DNA from: Opeltia flavorubescens
Taxonomy: Eukaryota > Ascomycota > Lecanoromycetes > Teloschistales > Teloschistaceae
Length of the DNA: 64,000 bases
Direction of reading: 5' to 3'
NCBI GenBank assembly: GCA_000442125.1
Contig: KE546974.1
Span: 1,054,001 to 1,118,000, forward strand
This document shows, in pieces, positions 36,003-47,673 of the stretch. Position 1 is the stretch's first letter. Every line of letters begins with the position of its first letter. The notes under the pieces were generated by a model. The model was given only the letters and a program-made list of their open reading frames with translations, was not told where the DNA came from and searched no databases. Both the position numbers and the translations under genes were made by a program.

Positions 36003-39000
36003 AAACTCGAAAGCGTTAACCTTTTAATCTAATAAATATATAAAAGTATAGCGAATAAATAATTTTATAGGTAATAAATATAGATTTATAGTATTAAATA
36101 TACTAAAAATCTAGTTAAAATACTCCGCGTATTCTTCTATTAAAAAGGAAAAAACTATAATATTATTAATATAAGTTCTATAGAAAAAGTAAAATAGGTA
36201 TAAAATTCTATTTATTATTTATTATATATAAGTTAGTAAATTACGGTAACTTATTACCGGTATTTTAAATATTTTTTACCTTTAATATAAGACTATTATT
36301 AAATAGTAGCGATACTATTAGTTAATTTACTATTATTAAAAAAATTTATAAAATCTATTATAAAAAGGATTTTAGCGTTATAAATTTATATTAAAATTTC
36401 TATTTATAATAAAAATAAGTAGATATTTAATATTATAATCTTATTAAATACCCGAATATTAATAATAATATAACCTTTAAAATTTTAATCGGTCTTTTTT
36501 TAAATTATAAAGTAAGGAAATAAAAATAAAGTAGCTATTATAATTTATTCTATCTAATTTTATTTATAAAATTAATAAAAGGTTTTATTAATAAACTTTT
36601 TATTATAAATATTAATAGAATATATATAGGTTTACTTATATTTATAAATTTATTTTTAATTTTTAATTAATAAAATATTTATATATTTTAACTTCGGTAT
36701 ATTAATTATATTACTAGTATTTTACTATAAACGCGGGTATCGTTTAATTAAGGTAGTTAAAATAGCTCGTTCTATTTATATTCTAAAGATCGTTACTTTT
36801 ATAAAATATACTATTTCTATTCGATAGTTAGAATTAATAAATAGTATAACAGCGATATTTAAAGCTATAGTAGCTATTATAATAGCTATTATATAGCGTT
36901 TAAAGTTTTTTAAAAACTATTTAAACTTTTATTTTAATATTTTAATAGCTAGTTTACAGTTTTTTAAACTAATTTAATAATATTTATTAGCTTTATATTT
37001 ATAAATAGTACCTAGTTAAATTTTTATAATTAATTAAGAAAAAAATAGTAAATTATTTTAAATATAAATTTATTTAAATATATAATTTATAATATATATA
37101 TAATTAGTGAGAGTATTTAAAATTTTTAATTTATAAATAAAGTTATAGTTTTATCGAAAATTTAAAGATTTTTAATATAGATTAATAATTTTAATAGTTT
37201 TATTAGTATATAGCGGTACTATAATATATTAAATACTATAGATAATAATATTTATTCTAGCGCTTTAATAACTAGTAGCGATTAGTATTATTATATTATT
37301 ATAGAAGCTAATAGTTATTATATTTATAGATAAATATATATTAATATTTTTAAACTTTATAATATTAATATTATTAAATATATTAATATTTAAATTCTTT
37401 ATTAAATAAAGCTCGCGTATAATAATAGTAAATTTTATAACTCTTTTATTAAGTATAAAAATTTTAATAATTATAAATTTAGTAATATTATATTATTTTT
37501 TATTAATATTTTTAATAATTATAGGAACGGGTTCATTTTAAATTATAGTATATAGCAGCTATTCTAATAGAGGTTTTCGATTAATTAAGCTTATTATATA
37601 GTTTATATCCTAGTAAAAACTATAATTCTTAGTATTTAATTATAAGCGAATATTTATAATTATATAATAATATTTTTAAAAGGTAAAGCTTATTATTAGC
37701 ATATTTTTTATAAATAAATAAATTAATTAGAATATTTATAATAATAGCTATTTAATAACTTTTAATTTAATAATCTCTAATATATTTTTAAATAGTTTAA
37801 CTAGTTTTAAATAAATTTATATTAGTATTAATCGAGTATTTAGTTTAATAGTTAGCTTAATTATAGTAGTTATAATTAAAAGTAATTTTTTATTATAATT
37901 AAAATATAAATATTAATATAAAATATTATTTAATTTAATTATTCTATTATATTTATTATATTAATATATTTTAACTAGTTTAAATTCCGCGCGTTTTATT
38001 ATAATAAAATAGAATTTTATAGTATTATTATATTAATTAAAATCTTTAATAGTAGTATATAAAATTTTATTAGACTTTTTATTTATTATATATTTAGTTC
38101 TAGTAAAGTCTATTAATTAATAAAAGCCGTTTTTATAACTTTAATACTATTTTATTTTATTATTTAGAACCTATTTATTAGAAGCTTCCTATTAAAAATA
38201 GGCTCGTTTATTATTTAGCTAGTAGCTTTTATATAAATTCCGGTTATTATTATACTATTAATAGCTATAATTTTATTAATTTTTAATTTCATTTTATTAT
38301 AACGAAATAATTATTTTAAATAAAAACTATTAATAATTATTTTAAATAATATATTAATCATTCTATATATTAGACTTATTTTTAATTAATAGAGTTTATA
38401 GAATTATAATAAAATTCCGGTATTAATATATAATAGGAAATATATTTAGTTGGTTTTTTTATATATAACTCCGGTATATAAATAGATATTTAGGCGTATA
38501 AAAGAGGTTATTTTATAATAACTAGTATATAATTATTTCTTTATATTATTTACTTTTATCCTTTTATAAAAGATTTAATTTTAGTATTTTATAGTTTTTA
38601 TTATTATTATAAATATTAAACTAATTATTTTTTTTATTTTAAAAAAACTTATAAAAAGTTTGAATAATAGTTATTATAATTTTATCTGGTATTAATATTT
38701 ATAACCGGGCGTTAAAATATTTAATATTAATTATTATTTAAGTATTTTTAATAAATACTATTTTTTTCTTTTTTACTTTAATAATAATATTATTAAAATA
38801 TTTTAAAGGGTCCTTTTAAGCCTATATATTATTAATAATATAGCGTATTTATTCAAGCTACACTAGTATAATAGATAATAGCTTACTAAAATAATTTTTA
38901 AAAAATATATACTATAGTTTATTACCTTCGTCTAATTATAGCGATTTATAGGTAAATTTACTAATTATAATAATAAATTATATAATTATTTCGCTTTATA

Positions 39001-40150
39001 AATAAAAATCTAGGTTATAATATATTAATAATATATTAATTATTTTATATTTAATTTTTATATATTATATAAAAGCGTATATATTATAATAAATATTATA
39101 TAATTCTATAAAATTTATAGGCTATTTATTATTATTTAATTAGAATAAGCTAATATTATAAATCTTCTATTATAATTTAGTAATAGTTAATATAGTTATT
39201 AGATTTACTAATATAGTAATTAATTAATTTTAGAAATTTTATATAAAAAATCCTAATAACTAAATTAAACGGGCGTCTATAAGTAGTTATCTATTTAAAA
39301 AAGCTTACTATTATTATAATAGATTGACGTTACTTATAAATCCACCCTATTATTATTATAATAGGATTTTTATTATATCTAACAGCGGTATAATACTACT
39401 TTCCGATTTTATTAAATAGAATAGGCTGATTTTAATATTAAAAGAAATATAATTTCGTTATTTAAATATATTAAAAAATTTAATAATATTTATAAATTTA
39501 TTAAACTATTATAAATCTTTTAATAAATTTAAAAAATAGAAATAAAAATTTAAACTATCTTAAATAAAATTTATAGCTAGCTTTTAAATATAAATTTAAA
39601 AGCTGTTATTTTTAAAAATTATAATAGTATTATTATAAAAATTATTTATTATTTTTATAAAAATTTATAAATATTTACTTCAATTTATAAAATAAATAGT
39701 AATAGAAGCTATACTAATTTAAATTACCCGGCTATTAAAAGATTTCTATATTAAGGAATAATATAAGCCTAGACTTTTTTTAGAAATATAATTAGTATAA
39801 GTTTTAAAAATTATTATAAAAGCCCGATCTTATTTTAAAAATAATTTAATATATTTTTAAAGCTTTTTAATATAAAAGATAATTATAATAAAAGCTAGTA
39901 TAATAATAAAGTTAATTAAATTTTTTAAATTATTATAAAAAGCATTTAAAACTTTATTAAAAGGACTAGAAGCTAGAATATATTTTAATTAACTTTATTA
40001 ACCGAGTATTAATATAAAAGCGGTAGTTTAATAGATAAAAGAGTATTAGACCTATTTAAAAAATCTAGTACTATATAATAATTAATAGTATATATATACG
40101 GAAGTTATTAGTATTATATTCTATATAAATTACCTATAATTACTACTATT
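36003..40150 (-). pseudogene. A2 gag and RT part
   Basis: This is the 5' part of the A2 polyprotein on the minus strand, right of element D. RT is recognisable at about 36000-36800, with TYINNIIVFSFLIEEYAEYF at about 36130-36190 equivalent to the YVDDI-V-FS active site; both Asp read Asn, as in A1. The following NTINLYLLPIKLF matches the same region of A1 near 8870. Gag and protease should lie at about 37000-40100 but no domain was recognised. The region aligns with A1 4815-8900 in inverse orientation. Confidence 0.74.
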
Positions 40151-40356
40151 TATTATATAGTAGATATAAAGTAATAATATTATATTAAAGGTAAAGAACT
40201 ATTTATCTATAGAATTTTACAACTAAATAAATATAGGCGCTAAAAGGCGCTGAACCTAACTAGATAAATATACTTAAAAGGCCTCCTTCGAGCTATAGTA
40301 GCTATTCAGCTCTACCTGCCTTATCAGCCTTCTATCTATACGGTATAGCCGTAATA
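40151..40356 (-). repeat. 5' LTR of A2
   Basis: This LTR is 206 bp and among the less mutated A LTRs; it keeps caaggcgctgaacc-like and cctgccttatcagccttcta stretches. It ends cggtatagccgtaata and is followed by the target repeat tatat. Confidence 0.85.
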
Positions 40357-40361
40357 TATAT

Positions 40362-40880
40362 AATAAACGTCTAATTTATTATAACATACACGAAACGCGT
40401 AACTATTTAAAATAAAAATATATAATTTATTAAAAATCTTATAAATTAGCTCGGTATTATTATTAATCAAACGTAATATATATTTAAATTAAATAAAAAA
40501 TTTAAATATTTAAAGTATATTATTATTTAATTATATTATATATTTATTATAACTATAAATAAAAGAAATAAATATACTTCCTTTTAATATTAGTAATAAA
40601 ATTTATATAAAGTTTAAATTATTTAATTTCTTTTATTAGAATATTTTATCGATTAGTAGATATAATTAAATTAAAATTAAAAATAATATAATTTAGTAAT
40701 AATAATAGGATAAAAAGTTTATTTAAATTTTAAAGTTTAAATTTTTATTAGTATAGTTTATAAAAAAGTCGGGTTAAATTAAATTATTAAATTAGGTTAT
40801 TAATTTAAATTTTATAACTTAATCTGATTTTTAATCTAAAAATTAAGATTTAGAATCGATTTAATTTATTAGTAATCTAA
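40362..40880. other. AT-rich host DNA right of A2, no gene recognised
   Basis: This is sequence into which A2 integrated, so it should continue from 18229-18270 and ultimately from the left of 4605. I found no protein domain. A 5' remnant of some other decayed element is possible. Confidence 0.4.
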
Positions 40881-40990
40881 TTTAAATTTAATCTAACTCG
40901 CTAGTAACCCGACCCGTAACCGACTGCTAAGCTAAAAACCCGGGTTCGACTCGATTCGACCCGACCCGATCTGACTAGTCTAAGTATTCT
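40881..40990. other. GC-rich CCCGACC-type patch, possible transposon end
   Basis: The patch holds aacccgacccgtaaccgac, then aacccgggttcgactcgatt and cgacccgacccgatctgac. Short overlapping CCCGA and TCGAC units repeat without fixed period, and a related gtcgggtta occurs at about 40768. Such subterminal arrays occur in some hAT-type DNA transposons; this is the basis for the guess. No transposase was recognised, and inverted ends and an 8-bp duplication were not established. Confidence 0.3.
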
Positions 40991-41449
40991 AGAGTTTTAT
41001 TAGTTTATAAAATCTAATTAAATATTATCGTTTATAGTTATTTACTTGTAAAATTAAATATACTCTATTTAAATAGATATTACTATTAATATAATCACTA
41101 CTAATTATTTATTAAATAATATTACTAGGAATTAAAAAGAGTTATAATAGGCTAATATAATTTTAGTATATTAAAACTCTAGATAATTATAAAAGAGTCT
41201 ATTTTAAAGTATAATAAGTCGATTTTATTATTTTTTAGTTTTAAACTATAAATAATAATATATAAAAAAAAAGGCCGGAAATTTATAATAATAAAAATAA
41301 ATAAATAAACTTTATAATAGAATAAGAAATTTTTTAACTAAATTTCTAGTAGGCTTTTTACCTAAAACCTAATAGGAGTTTTAAATAGAAATTTCTTTAT
41401 ATTTTAAGTATTTTATATTCCTCTAGGGTTATATTTATAAAAATCCTAA

Positions 41450-44400
41450 AATATATTAAATAAGATCGAGTATTATTTTAAGGTTCTTTTTTAGGTTTAA
41501 TAATATCTAGAAAGCTTTAAAGTATATTTAATCCAGGGGTTTAATAAGATTATCTATAATTATTTTATTAGTAGATAGAAAGTAAAAATTAATTATTTTA
41601 TTATTAATTTTTTTTTAAACTATTTAATTTAAGCATTTATATATTTATAGGATTTATAGAATTAAAAGTTTTTAATTAGAGTAATTATATTTTAATTATT
41701 ATTATAGATAAAAATAGCTTTAACTTTTAAGATTTTCTATTTTAGTAATATTTAGTTTAAAAGGTTTTAAAATTATATAGCCTTTTTAATAGTCTAGGTT
41801 TATTTAATTATTTCGGTTTTATAAATAGAAAAAGCTACTATAATTTAATACTTTAAAGATTAACTAAAAGCTTTATTTCCTATATTAAAAATATACCCGA
41901 AGGTTAACTATCCCGTAAATTAATTACCCGCCTAATTAAAATTTGTATAATCTATAAAAGCTTATAAGTTATTTTTATAAATAAAAACCTAGTAAAAAAT
42001 ACTTTTAAAAAACCGGAAAATTTATTTAACGGTATTATAATAATATTTTAATAAATTTAAACTATAATAATTAATAATTAAAATAATATAAGCGATATCG
42101 GGGCAGGTTTTAAATATAGTATATATAAAAGATCTAATAATAGATTAGTATTATTTATAAAGTTTGAATAAAAAATTAAAATTAAGGGGAGCGGGATTTA
42201 AATAATAAATAGTTTCTATAAATATAACAACTAATTTATAGTTTTAGAATTTATAATTTCTAAAAACTTATTTAATATAACTAGTTTAGTTTAATTAAAA
42301 GATTCGATTAAATTTATCGCGAATAACTTTTATACTATTTAAATAGAAATTTAAAAAGCCTATATTTATTATTCGAAATATTTATAATAAATATTATTTA
42401 ATTTTATTAATTTTAAAAATATAAAATTTTATTATAAAAATATTGTCTATAAAAAATTTAATAATGATTTAATTAGTTATAAAAACGCTATAATTAACGA
42501 GTAGTCGGCTAAAGTTAAAAATTTAAAAAAATTAGTAAAATAGATATACTATACTTAAAAAAATTATAAAAAATTGTAAAAAGCTTTATTAAACTTATAA
42601 ATAAATATAAAAAAACCTTTTTTAAAGTTTACAAATTATATAATATAAATTTTCTTTTTAATAATACCGTATAAAAAAATAATAATAATATTTATTTATT
42701 TAAAGTCCTTATCTATTATTATAAAAATTAGAAAATTAGTTTTATATTTTATAGATTTAATTATTAAAATAAAAGTTTTAATATAATTAATACTTTATTA
42801 TTATTTAAATTTTTAAATAATTTACCGAGCTTTAAAATAAAAAATATTATTATAAGAATTTTTTTTTATTTTATATATTTATTTTTTAATAAATACTATA
42901 TATTAATCTTTAAAAAGAGATTATAGAATTTACATCCTATTTTCTTTTAACGAGTCGATTTCTATTTATATAGTAGCTATTTTTATTTATTTTAGAAATC
43001 GGAAGTTATAGCTTTTTTATATTTTTAAAAATTTTTATTATTATTAAAAGTATAAGTAAATAATATAATTAAAAAGGTAATAAGATTTAATAAAGGATAT
43101 ACTTAATTTATAGCTTTAAAAATTAATATAATATAACTAAAAGTTTATTAATATTATAGGTTTTAAATATATTAAAACACTAAAAATAGATATAAAAATT
43201 CGGCGGGTTATTTAATTAATAAGTTTAATAGTTTATTTAAAGGTTTAAAGAATTAAAAAAAGAATTAAAGAGCTACTAAATTTTTAGACTCGTCTCTAAA
43301 TCTAAAAGTTTTTTTATATAAAATTAGTTTATAGGTTAAAATATAAAAATAATTTTTAATAAAACTTTAACTATAATATTCTATAATTTTTTAGAAATAG
43401 AATATTTTAAAATAAATAACTCCTTTAAATAATTATTTAAGTTATTATAAAAATATTTTTTATAAAAAATTTTATCTATAGATCTAGTAATCTTTGTATT
43501 AAAACTAAATAGTTTATAAATATAAAGGTTAATATAACTTAAAATCTTATATTTAATAGCTCGAAAATTAAATTTTTTAACTTTTATTTTAAGATCTCTA
43601 TATATAAAAGTATTATACTGTAGTATAATATTTAAATTGTTTAGTTTAATTTTTTATAACTTTTTATAAAACGTTAGACCTAATAATAATAATAAAAACT
43701 AGAATTTTAAAAATATTATAATATTAATAAAGAAAAGTTAATATTTATAAAAAATACCGCTATTAAAAAATAATTAATAGGTTTTATTTAAAAAAGTTAG
43801 ATTTAGATATTCTAAAACGCCGTTTCTTTATAATTTATAGAATATAATTAGTTTTTATTAAATATTTATATCCCAGAATTCCGCTTAAAAAATAATTATT
43901 AAATTTCTTATTATTATTACTATAGAATCTTTTAATTAAAAAGTTTTTATATTTATATTTTTATCTGAATTTAATAAATTTAGAGAAAATTTTAAAAGTA
44001 TTTTTAATTTTTATATAATAAACTTAAATAAATTAAATATAGTTATTTATAAATATAGAAATGTATAGGCTATTATTATAAATAATAGATAGCCTATATT
44101 TACTAATAAAATCTAAAATATTTAAGTAAATTAGATATATAATATAGTTTTTAGGTTTTATTAGATTTGAATATAGTTAAATATATTATTTATTTTGTAT
44201 ATAGACTTTATAATATTCTTTCTTTATTTTTTTAAAAAAGTTAATATTTATAGCTATTCAATTTACTAGTTTTTTAATATTTTACTTTTTAAAATAGCCG
44301 ATTCTCTAATATTAAAAGTCTAAAATATTAAAATAGATTAAAACTATAGCTATATTATATTATTTTATATTAATTATAGCTTTTTTATATTATTAAAAAA

Positions 44401-47055
44401 TGAAAACGTTTTTATATAAAAAAATAGTAACTTTATTTTTTAAAAATAGTTTAGAAGTTTATTTTATAAAATTTTATTTTAAATTATACTCTTTTTTTTA
44501 TTATTTAATTTATAAATATAAAATTAACAATAATTCCTAATATATATTATATATTAATAAATGTAAAGATAAATATTTTACCTTTTATTATATAAAGAAT
44601 TTTAATAGTTCTAATATTAAAAGGTTTAAGATTAAGTCTATTAATATTATTAAAAGAAAGGCCGTTAATAAAACGGAAATTTATAAAAAAATCCCGCTAA
44701 AAAGTAGTATACTAATTATAGTAACTATTTAAAAACTAGAATTTAGAGTAGTCTTTAATAAAGAAAAAAATATCTAGTAAAAATAATTTTATATATATTA
44801 CCTAATATCTTAAATATAATCAAGTAGTATTCTAGTTATTATCGTCTTTTACTTTAATATCTTTATCTTTATTTTTAAATTTATCGCTTTTATTTTTTTT
44901 CCTTTTTTTTATCTTTATTATCGCGCCGATTTTTATTAATATAATTCTAATTTTTAATTTTAAAATTAAATTCTACTTTTTACTTTTTTTATCTAAACCT
45001 TTTAGAGTTCTAGGTAAATCTAATAGTAGATTTTTATTCTATATTTATCTTTACTATAAGTAGTATAATAAACAACTTTAATAATATTTTATTATTTATC
45101 GCCGGTAACTTTATTTAAAAAAGTATTAGTAGATAATAATATTAAACCGCTAATAATAGACTATTAACTTCCCTAGAAATCAATAGCTTCCCTAATTATT
45201 TTATTAATTATAATTAATAATTTATTAAAAAAATTATTAAAGGATATTATTGAATAAATTTAAATAAAAACTATATAAAAATATTTAAAAAAGAGTTTAA
45301 ATCTAGAAAAACAATCGTTAATAATATAAACTATAAAAGGGGGAATAGTTATAGCGTTAAATTTCTTAATAATACGCCTATATTTTTAAATATAAACTTC
45401 GATATTTAGAAATATATTATAGCGAATTTAGTAATATTAATTATAAAAAATAATAAAAGGTCTACTATTTTTAAAAATAAATTTTTTGTAAAAATTTATA
45501 TAATTATTAATATATCTACTGTTACTATATTCCTTATAATAAAATAGGCTAAATTATTACTAAAGGTTATCTAAATAATCTAAAGAATTATTTTTATTCG
45601 ACTTTTAATATCCTTTAGGATATTTTATATAAAAAGGCAGTATTAATAATAATTAAAATTATTAAATTTAAAAAATTATTAAATTTAATAAAACTATAAA
45701 TAATATATATTATTTCCTTTAAATATAAGGATTTTTATTTAAAGGTATCTAAATTAAATATTTAAGCTAGTTATTAATAGAGAATTATTAATAGTTATAT
45801 TACTATTTATAATAGTTAAATAAATAAAATAATTTAATATTTATATCAATTTTTTAAAATTTTAGATTAGATTTTTATACTTAAAAAATTACTTTAAAAC
45901 TTAAAAAGTGTTTATAGGTATATTTATAGATATAGTAATAAATATAATATAATAGAAATCGTTATTATTATAATAATTTAGTTTAAGAAATAGGCTTTAA
46001 AAATATATAAAATATTTCTAATTTATAATAAGAACGGTTATTAAATTAAAAAGATTTTTTTTTAAAAAAAAAGCTTTAAATTAATTAACTTATAAATTTT
46101 AAGTTAAATTTTTACTAACTTTTAAATTTAAATTTAATAAATATAAAAGGTTAAAAAATAGAATTAAGTATTAAATATCTTTTAAAAGATATCTAAAATT
46201 TTAAAGTTAATTCTAGCGAAAATTATTTAAAAGTCCCTTTAAATAAAAGTTATAAAAAGTATTTAATCTAGTTATTTTATTTTAAAAAATTAAAAATATA
46301 AGTAATTAATAATAAAAATAAATTAGTTAATAAAAAAAAGTATTTTAATAGTATTTTATATTTTATATTTATTTTTAACTTTTTAATTTATAAGCTTTTT
46401 ATTTAGTAGCTTTAGCTTTTTTAAAAAATAATCTAGCCTTTAAAGTAGCTGAATATAGCTAATTTTTAAATATTATAAAAATAAATTTATAATAAAAAAG
46501 ATAGTAAAAATATTAATTAATAGCTAAGAAGTTTAAATTCTAATATAATAGTAAAAATAGAAGGTAGAAAAAAAGGTAAAATACCTAACCACCCGAATTT
46601 TATAGGGGTAATTATTAAAAGGGCCTAAAAAAGAATATTAATGGAGTAACTATAATATTTATAAATATAAAAGTCGTTTTAATATAACCGGCTAATAGTT
46701 TTAATATTAAAAGGGTATAAAGTCTTTAATTAAATATTTAAAAGAATTTTCCTAAGCTTTTAATATTCTAAAATAGTTAGTTTATCTCTAGCGGAACTGG
46801 ATTTTTAAAATATAATTAATAGTAGAAGATTATATTTAATAAAATTACCTATAAGGTTTTTTATTTTTAAGCGAAAATCTAGAGGCTAGAAGCCTAGAAT
46901 TTAAAGGTTAATAGCTAGAATTATTGAGTAAAGAAGCTAAAAATAAATATTTTAGTTATAGATTTAGGGTAAAGAACTTATAAAAGAATTAGTAAATTTA
47001 ATATATACTATAGAAAGCTACGTATACTAAAGTATATAGATAAAAAGCCTGTTTT
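41450..47055 (-). pseudogene. Element F gag-pol remnant (Copia)
   Basis: On the minus strand, the RT end and the start of RNase H at about 41930-42190 read IRSFIYTIFKTCPDIAYIIL and then VK-IFRFFKSI, matching the conserved IGSLMYA...TRPDIAYAV and VKRILRYLKGT blocks of Copia elements. RNase H at about 41500-41930 has IFIYNNN and later YKSYKYINA, relics of the SDNQGAI and RTKHIDI motifs. Upstream, integrase and gag would occupy about 43500-46900; I did not identify individual motifs there. Mutation is heavy. F differs from D in LTR length and sequence, so it is a separate family. Confidence 0.72.
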
Positions 47056-47067
47056 AGATTAATAACC
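47056..47067 (-). promoter_or_regulatory. Primer binding site, half-tRNA-Met type (element F)
   Basis: On the minus strand the 12 bases after the 5' LTR read ggttattaatct. They match ggttatgagccc, the complement of the initiator tRNA-Met anticodon region, except for three RIP-type changes and one other. The first six bases are intact. Confidence 0.55.
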
Positions 47068-47200
47068 TGTTATAATTATATATATAGAAAGCTTGCTTAA
47101 TTATTTTAAAGGATATAAGCCCTAGTTATATATACGGTTTTCGCCTGAAGTGGCTGGGGGTTACGTAATATCAGAATTGATCTGTATACGTATTTTAACA
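47068..47200 (-). repeat. 5' LTR of element F (133 bp)
   Basis: On the minus strand it starts tgttaaaatacgtatacaga and ends attataaca. It is far less mutated than its surroundings (cctgaagtggctgggggtta). It is homologous to the 312-bp solo LTR at 53085-53396 at both ends but lacks about 179 internal bases. The lost segment is bordered by ttaatt microhomology, so a deletion is likely. The flanks (taacc and ataaa) do not match, as expected for one LTR of a longer element. Confidence 0.7.
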
Positions 47201-47468
47201 ATAAATACTCGTTTAATACCGATTAGATATTTAAAAAATAATAAGTATTATTATATAATATCCAGTAATAAATATATCCATTTTAATATATTTTTCAAAG
47301 ATAATTTTAATATTAATAATTAAATTTATAATATTTTACTATAGTATCTGATAATAATAATAGAATATTAGATTATTATTACTATAGAATCGAAATAAAA
47401 TAAAAAAAAATTAATATCCGTTAATATAAAAATATTAGAATATTAGTATATTTTTTATCGATAATAAT
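47201..47468. other. Spacer between F and A3, possible element G fragment
   Basis: This is AT-rich. The last 70 bases (ccgttaatat, then attagaatatta) loosely resemble the inverse of element B near 25530-25580, which directly precedes the part of G that starts at 56225. It may therefore be the upstream part of G, separated by the A3/A4 insertion. The match is weak. Confidence 0.3.
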
Positions 47469-47673
47469 TGTTATATAGTAGGTATAAAGTAAAAGTATTA
47501 TATTAAAGATAAGGAATTATTTATTTATAGAATCTGCAACTGAATAAATATAGGCGCTAAAAGACGCTAAATTTAACTAGGTAAATTTATTTTAAAAAGC
47601 TCGTTTTAACTATAATAGCTATTTAGTTTTATTTATCCTATTAGTATTTTATTTCAATAATATAGCCGTAATA
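47469..47673 (-). repeat. 3' LTR of A3
   Basis: This 205-bp LTR begins tgttatatagta with TG intact, which confirms the ancestral TGTTA...TAACA ends of family A. It keeps gcaactgaataaatataggc. Confidence 0.83.

Larger units (their letters stand above)
18276..40356 (-). mobile_element. Full-length Ty3/Gypsy element A2, interrupted by B and D
   Basis: A minus-strand copy of family A bounded by LTRs at 18276-18480 and 40151-40356 and flanked by tatat (18271-18275 and 40357-40361). It is split by element B (19556-27169) and element D (28671-35997). Without these and their target duplications it measures about 7.13 kb against about 7.18 kb for A1. The domain order on the minus strand is Gypsy-type. 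A1 and A2 are separate insertions pointing towards each other. Confidence 0.85.
41000..47200 (-). mobile_element. Ty1/Copia element F, 3' LTR not found
   Basis: Copia RT and RNase H read on the minus strand, and the right end is an LTR (47068-47200) followed on that strand by a half-tRNA-type primer site. I could find no second copy of this LTR between 40362 and 41450, so the 3' end is either truncated or too mutated to see. The left limit is therefore approximate. Confidence 0.7.

Noticed and set aside
40900-40985. Telomere-like repeat
   Set aside because: The motifs are CCCGA-type and irregular, unlike the CCCTAA repeat common in filamentous fungi, and they are internal.
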